This document shows positions 35,714-47,378 of a stretch of 64,000 nucleotides of DNA, in pieces. The notes below the pieces were generated by a model. That model was not told the DNA's origin. It saw nothing but the letters and a program-made list of their open reading frames with translations, and searched no databases. Made by a program: the position numbers and the translations under genes. The number at the start of each line of letters is the position of its first letter. Within the stretch, counting starts at the first letter, position 1. The DNA is from Diphasiastrum complanatum (Eukaryota > Streptophyta > Lycopodiopsida > Lycopodiales > Lycopodiaceae), in contig CM055109.1 in NCBI GenBank assembly GCA_029204225.1, positions 32,310,927 to 32,374,926 on the forward strand, in the 5' to 3' direction.

Positions 35714-36130
35714 TGTGAAATTTCAGAGAAAAAGACTCATTTTGATCTACAAATGATCAATAAGAGTGATTGGTAGCTTGAGATCTTAATCTATATCAAG
35801 ATCAACATCCAATTCTAGCTTCTACTTGACAATTTCTATTAATCCAAGCAAGAACAATCAAATATAATTATCCAAAGGCTTCACACGTGTAAAGTACAAC
35901 AGGTGTATGGACTTATAACAAGAAATAAGTTTACTAAGGAAATACAAAGCATTCATCCACAAAGAATTAGCTTGAGAGTGAAAACACCAAGATTGTTCCC
36001 AAATCAATATTTCTCATCATTAACCTCACAATGGATCCATCATGGATCAAGTACATGATCATCATAATCTCTCTCTAGGCTGCTTCCAACACTATATTGT
36101 TCGACTATTCATTGATCTTTGCAAACACAC
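35714..36130 (-). repeat. LTR-like fragment of another copia family, minus strand
   Basis: It begins with TGTGAAATTTCAG (on the minus strand an LTR end TTTCACA). It contains GATTGGTAGCTTGAGATC, AAGCAAGAACAATCAA and TTCACACGTGTAAAG followed by GTGTATGGAC, a word order close to the LTR of element E (60913-61661). Its upper end near 36130 is where similarity fades. Confidence 0.5.
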
Positions 36131-36559
36131 AAAGGTGTATAACATTGCAATTTTTTTATCAACAAGTTAGCTTAACAAGCTACCACACGGCTCTCAAATG
36201 TAAGGTACTTAGCATCCTTTCCAATGCATATTAAGGTCACGCTTATATTTTTACCCATTAATACCATATTGAGATTAATGTCAAATTTTGATTATAAAAT
36301 TTTCTCAATATAGAAACACATCATAATGTCCATAAATACATAAGATAGCATGTAATATTCAATTGATAATAACTTTAATTCGTCAGAACATAATAATTTG
36401 AGATAATGGTCATTTAATTTTTAGTCCACATTTTATTATAAGTATACACTTATTCAAAATATAAAAAACAAACTTATTTGTTTTTAAATTAATCATAAAG
36501 TTGTTGTTTATTAACATATTATTCATAATAGATAAGAAAAAAATTACAACAAACTAATT
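36131..36559. other. AT-rich DNA, no gene
   Basis: No coding or repeat structure seen. Under the inversion model (see findings) one breakpoint should lie in or next to this stretch. Confidence 0.4.
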
Positions 36560-37047
36560 TTGCCATGCGTGGCACTGCCACGCGTGGCAAATTTCCAAAG
36601 CAAATTTTTTCTAAGTATTGTGTTTTAATATTGCCATGCGTGGCAAATTTTTTGACAAATTTTGCCACGCGTGGCAATAAAAAAAGTCATCGCTCTGGAA
36701 TTTTCTCTGGAGATTTGCCACGTGTGGCAAATCCCAAAAAATTCATGTCACATGAAAATTGGTTAAATAACAACCGTACGTGGCACTTCCACGCGTGGTT
36801 GTGCCACGCGGACATATTTTGGCGCTCATATTTCAAGTTTTAGTTAAAAAAAAATTTGCGTGGCAGTGCCACGCAGAATTGAAATTTTTTTGTCGGACCT
36901 CACCTCTAGCCTAAATTTCACCGGCAGGGTCCTCGAAAAAGTTTTGGCGTGGATATGCCACGCGTGGCAGTGCCACGCATAAGAAAAATGTCAAAATTTT
37001 GGCTAAGTATCAGGTTTGCGTGACAACATCGCGTGGCAAAATACACA
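36560..37047 (+). mobile_element. DNA transposon end with GCGTGGCA palindromic subterminal repeats (second end)
   Basis: About fifteen GCGTGGCA/TGCCACGC words in both orientations, several as GCCACGCGTGGC (for example about 36576-36587 and 36662-36673), end at ATGTAGTTGTG (to 37047). The next bases TTAAGCAAGCACC are the copia codons LKQAP, so the element ends in the middle of the RT of C. The tip reversed reads CACAACTACA, matching the other end TACAACTACA at 27477 in nine of ten bases. TTA flanks both tips. No transposase is found next to either end. Confidence 0.6.
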
Positions 37048-37569
37048 TATATGTAGTTGTGTTAAGCAAGCACCAAGGAGTTGGTATGCTAAGCTTAACA
37101 CTTTTTTACTCTCTCAAGGCTTTGTTATGAGTGAGTATGATCATTCACTTTATTATAGGTTTGCTGGAAATGATGTTACCATCTTGCTAATCTATGTGGA
37201 TGATATCATCTTGAGTGGTGGAAACAATCAAGATGTGGATGATATCAGGAGCATTGGAAGCTAGGAAAACGAGTTTTGAGGTACATCATTGGAACTCGAG
37301 ATTTTGGCATATTGTATGAGGGATCATCATCAAATATTTTTGGATTTTCAGATTCAAACTATGCTAGAGATAAAATGGATAGAAAATCCATTAGTGCTCA
37401 TTGTATTTTCATAGGTGATGGAGCTATATCATGGATGTCGAAGAAACAAGCCACTATCTCATTGTCATCTAGTGAGGCCGAGAGCTCTTACACATTGCAC
37501 AAAGGAGATGGTATGGATCAAGAGGATGATCAAGGGTCTTCACTTGCTGGATTTTTTAGAGAGCCCAAT
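37048..37569 (+). pseudogene. Copia element C, second half of RT and RNase H (plus strand)
   Basis: It resumes at exactly the codon where the first half stops: KQAPRSWYAKLNTFLLSQGF, YVDDIILSGGNNQD. A deletion of about 340 bases (compared with element B) then joins DDI to GSWKLGKRVLRYIIG-like sequence. RNase H follows to SSSEAE and, after a small frameshifting deletion, to GFFREPN, where a non-coding LTR element is inserted at CCAAT. The reading resumes at 46694. Not functional. Confidence 0.88.
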
Positions 37570-38052
37570 TGTAAGAATCGCCTTATGAAGATCTAACTCG
37601 ATCTTGTTGCAAACAACCAAAAGGACACTTGTGGAGCAAAATCACCCATCCAATCCTAGATCCCTCCTAGAGTTTTCTCCTGGACCTAGCCCCCAGGCCA
37701 TGGTGAATGAATGCAAGAGAGGAGATGAGTCCTAGCTCAAGAAACTGAATTTCCAATAGCTGGGAGATGGGCAAGTTTCCATAGTAAGTATTCTCTCTCC
37801 AAAGAAAAAATATCCTCCTTAGGATCCCCATGCAACCTATATTAGTTATTAACATTCTATTCTTGTATTATAAAGTCAGACACCATGCAAGTGCTTCTAT
37901 GTCCAATTATAGGGCCATCATATGATTATTAATTTCTTTACAGGCCAAGCCCGGAATGACGAGGCATAACTAATAACCATATACACCTGGAGTGACCGAC
38001 TATCCATGTCAGGAATCACTCGGAATCCCACATATTGGACATTGATGTAACA
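37570..38052 (-). repeat. 3' LTR of the LARD-like element
   Basis: On the plus strand TGTAAGAATCGCC...GATGTAACA, 483 bp. Closely similar to 46203-46688, with scattered substitutions and small indels, so this insertion is clearly older than element B. Overlapping minus-strand frames here are not genes. Confidence 0.9.
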
Positions 38053-40490
38053 TTCTTTCTCTCTTAAACCAGTTCTGTTCCCAGAACGAGTAACTAGGAA
38101 AGATCCAATTTGTATGCTTTTAACTTTTTCCCATGAATCATTATCCTCAATTTGACCAACCAACCTAAGCCAGCACACAGAGTTAGAACGATTTCTCAAT
38201 TGTTTATCTCTGATCCTGAGTACTAGTTCAGGGTCCAAATATACATTGAGCGATAAATCCTCCAAATGGGCAAAATCTTCAATACATCTAACTGTCATCA
38301 TCATATAAAGTAAATTTATATGATACACTAGATGAGTAGTCGACCAAACCTGAAGATTAGATTTAAAAGCTAACAGATTAATCATTTAACTTTCACTTTT
38401 ACCTTGAAAATCAATCTTTAGTCTGACTTCAATATCAAATAAGTACTTAGAGATGGAATAATTCTCAAATTATTTATCTCTGCATTGAAATACTATATTG
38501 ACCTTTAGAAGTACACTAAGAGATAAATTTTTCTATTGGGTTTGATTCTTTCCAATCTAATAACATCACCTTCATATAACCTCAATTTACATGAATCATT
38601 GGGTGAGTTCTCACCTTACATTAGAGGTCAATGTTCAAAAGTTAAAGATCCAAATCAATTATAATACAAGACTATCCACAATTACTTGTAGACCTGTCAT
38701 AAATGCTTCTTGGTACATATACACTTAGATTTTTTTTAGAAACTAAGGTACAAAACTCATCTCACCAAAATCTCTTATGAGATCCATCAAGATAAAAATG
38801 ACTTTAACTCAGTCCTAGGTACCCCAGATACTCTCTTGAGTTAAGTGCTCTATCCCTAGCCTCACATGCTAGAAAATAGCAACCATTCAATCTTGACAAA
38901 CTTAACTACTCATGATTAATCGGAGATTTTAGGTTGAAAAACAGTGTACAAGCATTCCTTGACTACAATCTGTAAAGGTAAGCAAATTCCTCATAAGTAA
39001 ACAACTACTTAATGAAAATGCCTATGAGATCCAAACAATCTCAAGTTTGTACACAAATTTAGAGTTCAAATAACATATCTAAATTTTTGACTCAACCAAT
39101 TGATCAAGAATTACTCACTATCTTAAGAATCATCATATTTCCATATAATCATCTAATGACTTTTAAGTATATAATTATGATCCATCAATCATAAACATTT
39201 AGAATCTTATGATTCATCAATCATAATTTTTCGGATTCCAAAACCATAATCATTTAGAGATACTGGAGTATATGCACAACATACCACTTAGGAAATATAA
39301 GAAATATTCTGAAATCTTTTCCACAAGGAAAATTACTGGATTCCAAGAATATTCTTCCAACCCAATTCGTAACCAGATTATGAGTTCCAAATTCTACAAT
39401 CAACCAAGTAATTAAAGACCATTACCACGTGTCTTTAACAATATAAACTTTTTACAATCACCTAGAACCACATCTAGAGATTACAAAGTTCTGCTAAATC
39501 TCAACTGAATTCAGTTGTCATCCTTGACATTAGTTAGACTTTGTCATCCAATATGAGCTCATTGGGATATAGTCAATAACTTACGATATTCCTTATTCAA
39601 GACATATTCTATATCATGAATCTCCTATATTCTATGCACACAATTCTCAAAAATGAATCCAAATGACTCACTAATCATGTGTCTTATACCAATATAGATC
39701 AAAATAAACAGTTCCCGGTAAATTCTCTTCACACAGCTTATTTATCCAATTAACTTCTAATCAGGAGTAATTCAAGTATTCAAGTCAATTGTAAATGATT
39801 CAAAAATCTTAAATGTCTAGATGTCGAATTCATATATTCCAAAATAATACCACATTTAGATCCACATCCAAACCATCAATAAGTTAATGAATTATCCTTT
39901 GTACAAAAATTTCATTAACCTGCAAGTAACTGTTCCTCACATTACTTGTTCATTAGAGGAGTTTTGAGCTCCAAAAAGACCCTTTAAGAATTCGTGCAAG
40001 ATGTAGTTTATATTATTAAGATATTATAGCACTAATACTTTTGACTTGCCATAACTTTTTAATCGTAGCTCAGAAGTATGTCATGTAACATATCATTGGA
40101 AAGCCCTTTCAAGCGCTTTCCAATGCACCAAACTCTGCTAAATTTGGACTTACCACTAAAAAGTTATGCCATTTTTAGTGTGGACTCAAAAAGTTACATT
40201 CCATAGATTTCAAATTTGAGTGTTTTGATTGGTCCATGTGTAAGAAAAAATTGAGAAAAATAAAAAAAGAGTCTTTACAAAGAGTCTTTTTTGGATTTAG
40301 AACTCCTCTAATGCATATGTCTATGCACACTGACTAGTTTAAGTATACGATATAAACTCAGTACATAGGAAACACATAGTAGATCTACAAGATTAAGATG
40401 TACATAAGCAACATATCCAACTATGTTCCTATACATAAACATAGGCTATAACCTGACAGATATCCATAATCTGCATATGTTGCTCACATA
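38053..40490. other. LARD internal region, 3' side; non-coding
   Basis: It starts with TTCTTTCTCTCTT (the polypurine tract on the minus strand). AT-rich, with no frames above about 60 codons and no retroelement motif. A 10-bp perfect inverted repeat ATTGGAAAGC / GCTTTCCAAT with a 10-base loop lies at 40095-40124, within a segment where AAAAAGTTAT(G)CC-like words recur. Confidence 0.6.
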
Positions 40491-40559
40491 ATTCACTGAG
40501 AATCTTGCAACTCAGCTACAACAAAACTGTATTTCTCATTAGTACAGGCAGTTTTGGGA

Positions 40560-43500
40560 TGGCAAACATGAGAGAGTCCATTTTGAGTGAAAGTAGCAAA
40601 TTGGACGAAATTTCCAACTATGCAGTGTGGAAATTCAAAATGAAAGACATACTGATGAAAAAGGACGTGTGGGATGTCGTCACAGGTGATGAGAGAAGAC
40701 CGCCAAATGAAACGAATATCAAAGTGTTCCATAAGAAGGTGAGAAAAGCCTTGACCTTCATTAACTTGTCGGTGAAGCATCACATAATTACCCACACTTG
40801 TGATGTTGTTACACCCAGATAGGCATGGGATGTGCTAAAGGAGCAGTTCGAGACATCAAATCTGTCAAGAATCATGCTTTTGAAGTCAAAACTGAATAGT
40901 GCCCGCATGGAACAAGGAGAGCACATTCAGACATACATGACCAGAATTAAGACAATGAGGGACGAACTGCATTCTATTGGTGAGCACATACGTGATGTTG
41001 AGCTGGTGCACAATGCATTGTGTGGCATTGTAGAACCTTATCATATGTTTGTGAGCGGAATAGCATCAAGAGAAAGAATTCCAACCTTTGAAGAGCTCAC
41101 AAGAATCTTGATGCAGGAGGAGCAACGGCGAGAAATGGTGAAAGCTAGACGTCAAAACACTGACGATCAGGCACTTGCAACATGCCAAAAGCAAGGCAAG
41201 GGCAAGGGCAAGAAGAAGTCTAAGCAGCAGTTTGCCAAGACTCAGGAGGATGAGGGATCTTCCAGCAAGACCAAGAAGAAAGGCAAGTGCTTCGATTGCA
41301 ATAAAAAGGGCCATTGGAAGAGTGAATGTTGAAAATTCATGCGAAATTAGGAAAGGGGAACCAAAGCAAGCAGGTAACCTTATTGATGAGGGTGAGATTA
41401 AAAACTCTAGCATCTTCATATCAGCATTGTCATCTAATCAAGATGATCAAGCATGGTATATTGACTCAGGAGCCACAAGACACATGATAGGTAACAAGGA
41501 TTGGTTCAGTAACTTGAAAGTGTTGGACAATGGAACGTCTGTTTCACAAGCTAATGTGATGTGTGCAAGATCAAGGGGATAGGCACCGTTTTCATCCAAC
41601 TATCTGATGGAAAAAGTAGGACGATCAAGGAGGTACTTTATATACCAAGTTTGAAGAAAAATTTACTTTCTGTTGGAGTCATTACTGATCAAAAGTTGAA
41701 AGTAGAATTTGGCCATGATCGTTGCTTTGTGAAGGATGTGAACCAAAAGTTCAAAGTCATTGTGGATGGTATAAGGGATCCCAATACTAAATTGTACAGG
41801 TTGAATGCTACAATCAAGGGGCAACATGGACTTATCTCGTCCATTCCATCGCAAACTAAACTGTGGCATAAAAGGCTTGGTCATTTGAACCTAGGAAGCC
41901 TCAGTTTGATGAAAAAACTGGAAATGGTAACAGGATTGCCTACGATAGAAGACCACTTGAAGTCGATGTGCGAATCATGTGTGTATGGGAAGCATCATCA
42001 AGAGAAGTTCAATAAAGGTGGTGGTGCAAGAGCAAAGAACATCTTGGATTTGATCCACACAGATCTATTAAGCTTGATGTGAAAGCTATCAAGTGTATAT
42101 TCCTAGGATATGATGATTGTGTGAAGGGCTATAGATGTTTTGATCTATTGGAGAACAAAATACATATCATCCGTGATGTTATCTTTGATGAATCTAAGAT
42201 ATATAAAGACGAGGATGCTAAGAAGACGGACACAGCCAGTGGGAAGGATGGTATCGTGAGGATACCTCCTGATTATGATCCATTTATTGAATTTCCTATT
42301 GATGGATACTAGGATACACCTCAAGATACTACTACTCAACCTCAAGAGACAAGTTGGAGAGGTAGAGATAAACCTTTTGGTGCAAGAAGGATTGAAGTTG
42401 CAGGTGATAAACGCAAGGAGCAGGATGTACCGTGAGATACATTTTCACCACAAAGTTGTAAATGGTTCGAAAGATTGATGGAGAGCCGCGACATGGATGA
42501 TTTTCCAGGATCATCTAGCCAGGAAGAGTTACGAAGATCAACAAGAGAGAAGACACAACGGCCTGAAAGGTATGAAGCAAATTATGCTCTCTTATCCAAT
42601 ATTATTCAAAGCAAGGAACCTTCGACTTATGTTGAAGCGAAGGATGATGAAATTTGGGTCAAGGTCTTGGGAGAGGAGATGGAGTTAATTACTAAGCATA
42701 GCACATGGTACTTAGTAGAATCACCAGTTGGCAAGAAACCCATTGGTTGCAAATGGGTGTACAGGACTAAGTACCATGCAAATTGAAGTATAGCAAAGCA
42801 CGAAGCTAGATTGGTGATCAAAGGGTATGTATGCACAACATAAAGGGATCGACTATGAGGAGACATTTGCGCCAGTATGTAAGTGGAATACTCTATGTCT
42901 ATTTGTTGCTTTAGCTTCACATTTTGGTTGGCCTTTGCATCAGATGGATGTGAAATCTGCTTTTCTAAATGGTGAGTTAGAAGAAGAGGTGTTCATGGAT
43001 CAAGCTGAAGGCTTTGTAGTGAAAGGATAGGAGTTTAAAGTATGTCACTTAAAGAAAGCACTTTAAGGTCTTAAACAAGCACCACGTGCATGGTACAGCA
43101 GGATTGATGCCTACTTTCATTCAAAGGGGATGGTGAGGACACATTCTGATCCGAATATTTATGTCTTATGCTTTGATGGAATGGTTGCTTTGATTGCTCT
43201 TTATGTTGATGACTTGATTATCACATGAATTAATCAAGAGATGATAAACATGATCAAGAAAGACCTCATGGAACAATTCGAGATGACAGATCTCAGCCTA
43301 ATGCATTATTGCCTTGGAGTGGAGGTGTGGCAAAAAGGACATGAAGTGGGTCTAACATAGATGAAGTATGTCACAGAGTTGCTGCACAGATTCAAGTTGC
43401 AGGATTGCAAGCCAGTGAACACTCCTATTGAACCAAGTAAAAAGCTTTCTAAGCTTGATGAATCACAGCCATTTGATGCTATACTGTATATGCAGTTAGT

Positions 43501-44066
43501 AGGGAGCTTGATTTACCTTACCACGCATTTTGCTTTATGTCAAAGGCACTTTAGATTATGGTTTTGTTTACAGGAAGCATGAGGGTTTACCTGAGTTATG
43601 TGACTATGTGGATGCGGATTGGGGAGGTGACTATGACGATCGTAGATCCACCACAAGGTATGTATTTCAGCTTTGTGGCAGTTGCTTTTCCTGGTCTAGT
43701 AAGAAGCAAAGTACAATTGCTCTATCCACCACAGAAGCAAAGTATAAGACAATGTGTAGTGCTGCACATGAAGCTATATGGTTGAGACAAAGCTTAGAAG
43801 AAGTTGGCATGAAACAGGAAAATCCCACGACTATACATAGCGATAGTCAGAGTGGCATTCAGCTAGCAAAGAATCCAGTGTTCCATGCGAGAACCAGACA
43901 CATTGAGATTCAGTATCACTTTATATGGGAGAAGCTGTTGAGTCGCGAAATTTATGTTATTCATTGCAGTACGGAAGAACAACTAGCTGATATTTTCACT
44001 AAGGCACTTGTTAGCGAAAAGTTTGATAAGTTTAGATCAAAGCTTTCTATACTTAAAGTTTGTTGA
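40560..44066 (+). pseudogene. Decayed Ty1/copia gag-pol inserted in the LARD
   Basis: In order: gag from MANMRESILSESSKLDEISN with a stop after VVTPR at 40820, then gag through ERIPTFEELTRILMQEEQRR to the zinc knuckle CFDCNKKGHWKSEC. The protease AWYIDSGATRHM is in another frame (about 41452). GAG-pre-integrase (LWHKRLGHLN, then CESCVYGK) runs to DLIHTDLL at 42070. The whole integrase core is deleted, and the frame continues with KAIKCIFLGYDD. RT (WVYRTKYHAN, a stop, VDVKSAFLNGELEEEVFM, LYVDDLI at about 43201) and RNase H (DADWGGDYDDRRST, then ADIFTKAL) follow with several stops and shifts. It is a different lineage from A/B/C. A polypurine tract TAAGGGAGAGAG lies at 44111-44122. No 5' LTR was found. 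Confidence 0.92.
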
Positions 44067-44122
44067 CTTTAAAGCTATGTATATGACTGTATAAAAATTA
44101 GACTCTACTTTAAGGGAGAGAG

Positions 44123-44400
44123 TTAGATTTAAAGTAGAATCCTTGTGTTACTGTATTGTGGGTCCTATCAATAGATAAGGATCGGTTGGCCTCACCACGA
44201 GGGGAGTCGACATGACACACGTCCCGTCAATGGCAACATGGGCCATGCATGGGTTGCCTGAGTAAAAAACTATATGTATAGTGTAATTTCATTTTGAGAA
44301 ATACAGTTGCTACGTGAGCTTGGTGTGGAGAGTGTTTTTTTTTGTTTGTGTTATTGTGTAGCATGATCTGTGTTCCTGCTTGAAGCAAATTCTAGTGGAT
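44123..44400 (+). repeat. Presumed 3' LTR remnant of the copia inside the LARD
   Basis: It follows the polypurine tract (TTAGATTTAAAGTAGAATCC onwards) and includes promoter- and terminator-like AT words. The terminal TG is lost and no matching 5' copy exists before gag, so its end near 44400 is an estimate. Confidence 0.45.
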
Positions 44401-46189
44401 CAGCATAGAAACAATACCAACTAGATTTACATTATTCTTGGTCTTTATTGATCCCGAAAACAAGAAATGCTCCTTAATTGACAGATTCACAAAATCTTCA
44501 ACTAAAAGTGAAGGGTACAGTGACGTTATAGAACTGATCAATTTCAACTCAGTAAGATCATTCACTTTACAAGCCATTTCTGTTTGATGAATAACCAATG
44601 AATTTGAACAAATCAAAAAAATCCATGATTTCTTCAAATTTTACATAAACCGAGATTTTCAAATTACGTTCAATATGGACCTAAACTGTGAAAGTCAATT
44701 AAACATCGACTTGACAGTTTCACAATTACCATCACATATTGGAAAGATTTCGAAACAACCAGCATGCATCAGACATGAAATGCAGTGATTTCAATTAAAA
44801 CATCAATTTTTATGTAAATTGCCAAGAAACTGGTAAATTAGCATTGGGATTTTCAAAATCCGTTCGAAATGGACCAACTGTGAAAATTGATTAAGAAGAT
44901 CGATCTATCAAATTCACAGGCATTGTCACATATCAAAGTCATTTCAAAACATCATGCATGCAACAAACTTGACATGCATTGACTTTTTCGTAAAAACGAA
45001 ATTTTTTTCCAAAATAGCCTAGAACTAGGAAATCTAATTTTTGATCTAGAATTACCAAAATAGCTTCATGCAAGAAATCATCTGATTACGCATCCAACAT
45101 GCTCCAAGCATGCATACAGGTATATCCATACATTTTCATCAACAGGCAATCACTACACTGAGTTACAAGCATGCATGCATCAGAACATTTCCAAAATTTT
45201 GCAAATTTTAGCTCAAAAATTGCCAAACTTCAGACAACCATAACTTTCTCTACAAGACACCAAATTGTCGTTGTAAAGCACAGTACGAAGGAAGAGTGGG
45301 TCTACAAGACACTTGCCACATAACCTTACCACCTGGGCTTCACACGTGCGAGCTGTAAATGATAGAAAATCAGGTAGGAGGGCGCACTTTTTGTAGGTGG
45401 TATCATCGAAAATTCAACTCCAGCCCAATAAGCATCCAATCAGAGGTTACAAGCACTCTACTAAGGTTCATTAGAGGCACATAGAAGCTTCTAACAGGTC
45501 CAGCAAGCAATCATAAGCTCAGATCATGCAAAAAATATATTTTTGGCCTCCTTCAACAAGCAAAACTTCAACATAATGGTGTCTAATGCTCACCTATCCA
45601 AATTGGATGCATGATGGCTCAAAACAGTAATGAGAACCAACAGGTTCAGACCCCCATTTGGTAGGTACTTATGCCCAAAAATCACCAAAATACACTATTT
45701 TTTTATGTTTTGAGCCCCCTAATGGTGTCATCTACCACAAAATTAGTCCAAAAATCATCAAAAACCCATGGTTTTTGACCAATCCATTACATGCAAGCAC
45801 TACAAATTCTGATTTCAGTCAAATATGGATTCTATAGCCTATTTCTAGTCCAAAAACCCCAATTTTTGGTCCAAAATAACAATCATTAATGACTGTAAAA
45901 CAACAAGTACAATTTGAAAAATGTACTACATCATACCTATGATCAATTAGCAAAAAACTTCAATTCTAGGTAAAACATGCACTAAAACTATCAAAAATCC
46001 TTTGATTTCCACCAAAATCTATGGAAAAAATCCATAATTATGATCTTTAGGCTGAAAGTACACCAAATTCAGAGAAGCCACCTACTTGGAGATCAATTCC
46101 ACCACCTGGAAGTAACATGCAAGGAGAAATTCACAAAAACTGAGAAAATACAAGAAGTAGCTCCACCTTTCGATTGATGCAAATCCATA
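44401..46189. other. LARD internal region, 5' side; non-coding
   Basis: On the minus strand this is the leader after the primer site. No coding. Contains a variant of the CACGTG palindrome (TTCACACGTGCGAG, 45339-45352). CATGCATGC words recur, and a sentence-like repetition of AAAATC, CCAAAA and CACCAAA gives low complexity. Confidence 0.6.
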
Positions 46190-46201
46190 GCTCTGATACC
46201 A
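46190..46201 (-). promoter_or_regulatory. Primer binding site of the LARD-like element
   Basis: Minus strand TGGTATCAGAGC, exact match to the plant initiator tRNA-Met primer site, one base from the 5' LTR. Confidence 0.92.
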
Positions 46202-46202
46202 C

Positions 46203-46688
46203 TATAAGAATCGCCTTATGAAGATCTGACTAGATCTTGTTGGAAAACAACCAAAAGGACACCTCTGGAACAAAACCACCCATCCAATCCTAGATCCCTC
46301 CTGGAGTTCCCTACTGGATCTAGCCCCCAAGCCATGGCGAATGAATGCAAGAGAGGAGATGAGTCCTAGCTCAAGAAACTGAATTTTCAATAGGGAGATG
46401 GGCGTGTTTCCATAGGAAGTATTCTCTCTCCAAAGAGAGAATATTCCCTTTAGGATCCCCATGTAGTCTATATTAGCATTTAACCTCCTATTCTTGCATT
46501 ATAGCAGTCAGACACCATGCAAGTGCTCCTATGTCCAATTATAGATCTGGGCCCTCATATGATTATTAATTACTTTACATGCCAAGCCCGGAATGATGAG
46601 GCATAACCAATAACCATATACACCTGGAGTGACCGGCTATCCATGTCACGAATAACTCTGAATCCCACATACTGGACATGACGTAACA
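46203..46688 (-). repeat. 5' LTR of the LARD-like element
   Basis: 486 bp. On the plus strand it runs TATAAGAATCGCC...GACGTAACA, and the terminal TG has mutated to TA. It is followed by the duplicated CCAAT. Confidence 0.9.
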
Positions 46689-46693
46689 CCAAT

Positions 46694-46955
46694 CATCTTT
46701 TGTGACAATCTATCAGCCCAAAGGTTGGCAACCAATCCTATCTTTCATGCTAGGAGCAAGCATATTGAGGTGGCATATCATTTTGTAAGGGACCAAGTCA
46801 TAGCAAAGGAGGTGGAGCTTCAACATGTATCCTCAAGGGAATGTGTAGCTGATATCTTCACCAAAGCATTGGGAAAGAACTTTTTCATGAAGCATAAGAC
46901 TTCACTTGGAGTGTTATCAAAGTCCATGCTAAAACTAGTTGAAGAGGGAGTGTGA
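46694..46955 (+). pseudogene. Copia element C, RNase H C-terminus
   Basis: It resumes after the LARD insertion with the codons for IIFCDNLSAQRLATNPIFHA and ends KALGKNFFMKHKTSLGVLSK...EEGV, stop. Open and well preserved, but cut off from the rest. The polypurine tract GAAGAGGGAG (46941-46950) and the LTR start overlap the stop, as in A and B. Confidence 0.88.
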
Positions 46956-47378
46956 GAAATTCAACTAATTTAGTCATATTTGCTACATTTGTTTATATGG
47001 CATTTGAGGCCAACTTCATATTAGACTTAGAGTTTGACTTTTTAAAGTTACACTAGTCTAAAAGCATTTAAATAAACACTATCTGAAAGTGTGGGAAATG
47101 TAGAAGTCGAGTTTGAGTAGATTCAAATTGGTACATTGAATCTAGTCCTAAAAATAGTAGGGTTTTTCATATTGAAGGGAAACCAAGTGGCAATTTAGGT
47201 TTTAGACCTACTCTAAAAGGATGTTACTTGTGGATAGAGATGATACTCTCTCTCTCTTATCTCATTCATGCTTATACATGGTTCTCTTGGGTTCTACTAT
47301 CCATTCGTGCACTATACTTGTGATATCTTGCAATTCTATGTGTAGAATGATCGTTAATTGCTATTTTCAGATCCACAC
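46951..47378 (+). repeat. 3' LTR of element C (family 2), truncated
   Basis: Starts TGTGAGAAATTCAAC after the polypurine tract and follows the family-2 LTR up to CAGATCCACAC at about 47378. The CACACGTGTG palindrome would be completed at this point; unrelated sequence follows instead, so about 220 bases of U5 are lost. It differs from the 5' LTR of C by several percent, mostly transitions. Confidence 0.8.

Larger units (their letters stand above)
37570..46688 (-). mobile_element. Non-coding (LARD-like) LTR retrotransposon, minus strand, hosting a copia
   Basis: A 9119-bp unit bounded by 483- and 486-bp LTRs and a perfect 5-bp target duplication CCAAT (37565-37569 and 46689-46693). On the minus strand the 5' LTR (46688-46203) is followed after one G by the exact tRNA-Met primer site (46201-46190). 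The 3' LTR (38052-37570) is preceded by the polypurine tract AAGAGAGAAAGAA. After removing the copia inserted at about 40490-44390, about 4.2 kb of internal sequence remain, with no gag or pol motif on either strand. That is the definition of a large retrotransposon derivative, which must be moved by proteins from another element. It is inserted into RNase H of copia C. Confidence 0.9.

Noticed and set aside
40497-40540. An inverted copy of the copia LTR (CTGTATTTCTCA against TGAGAAATACAG at 44295-44310) as a 5' LTR
   Set aside because: Only 14 bases match and the orientation is wrong for an LTR.
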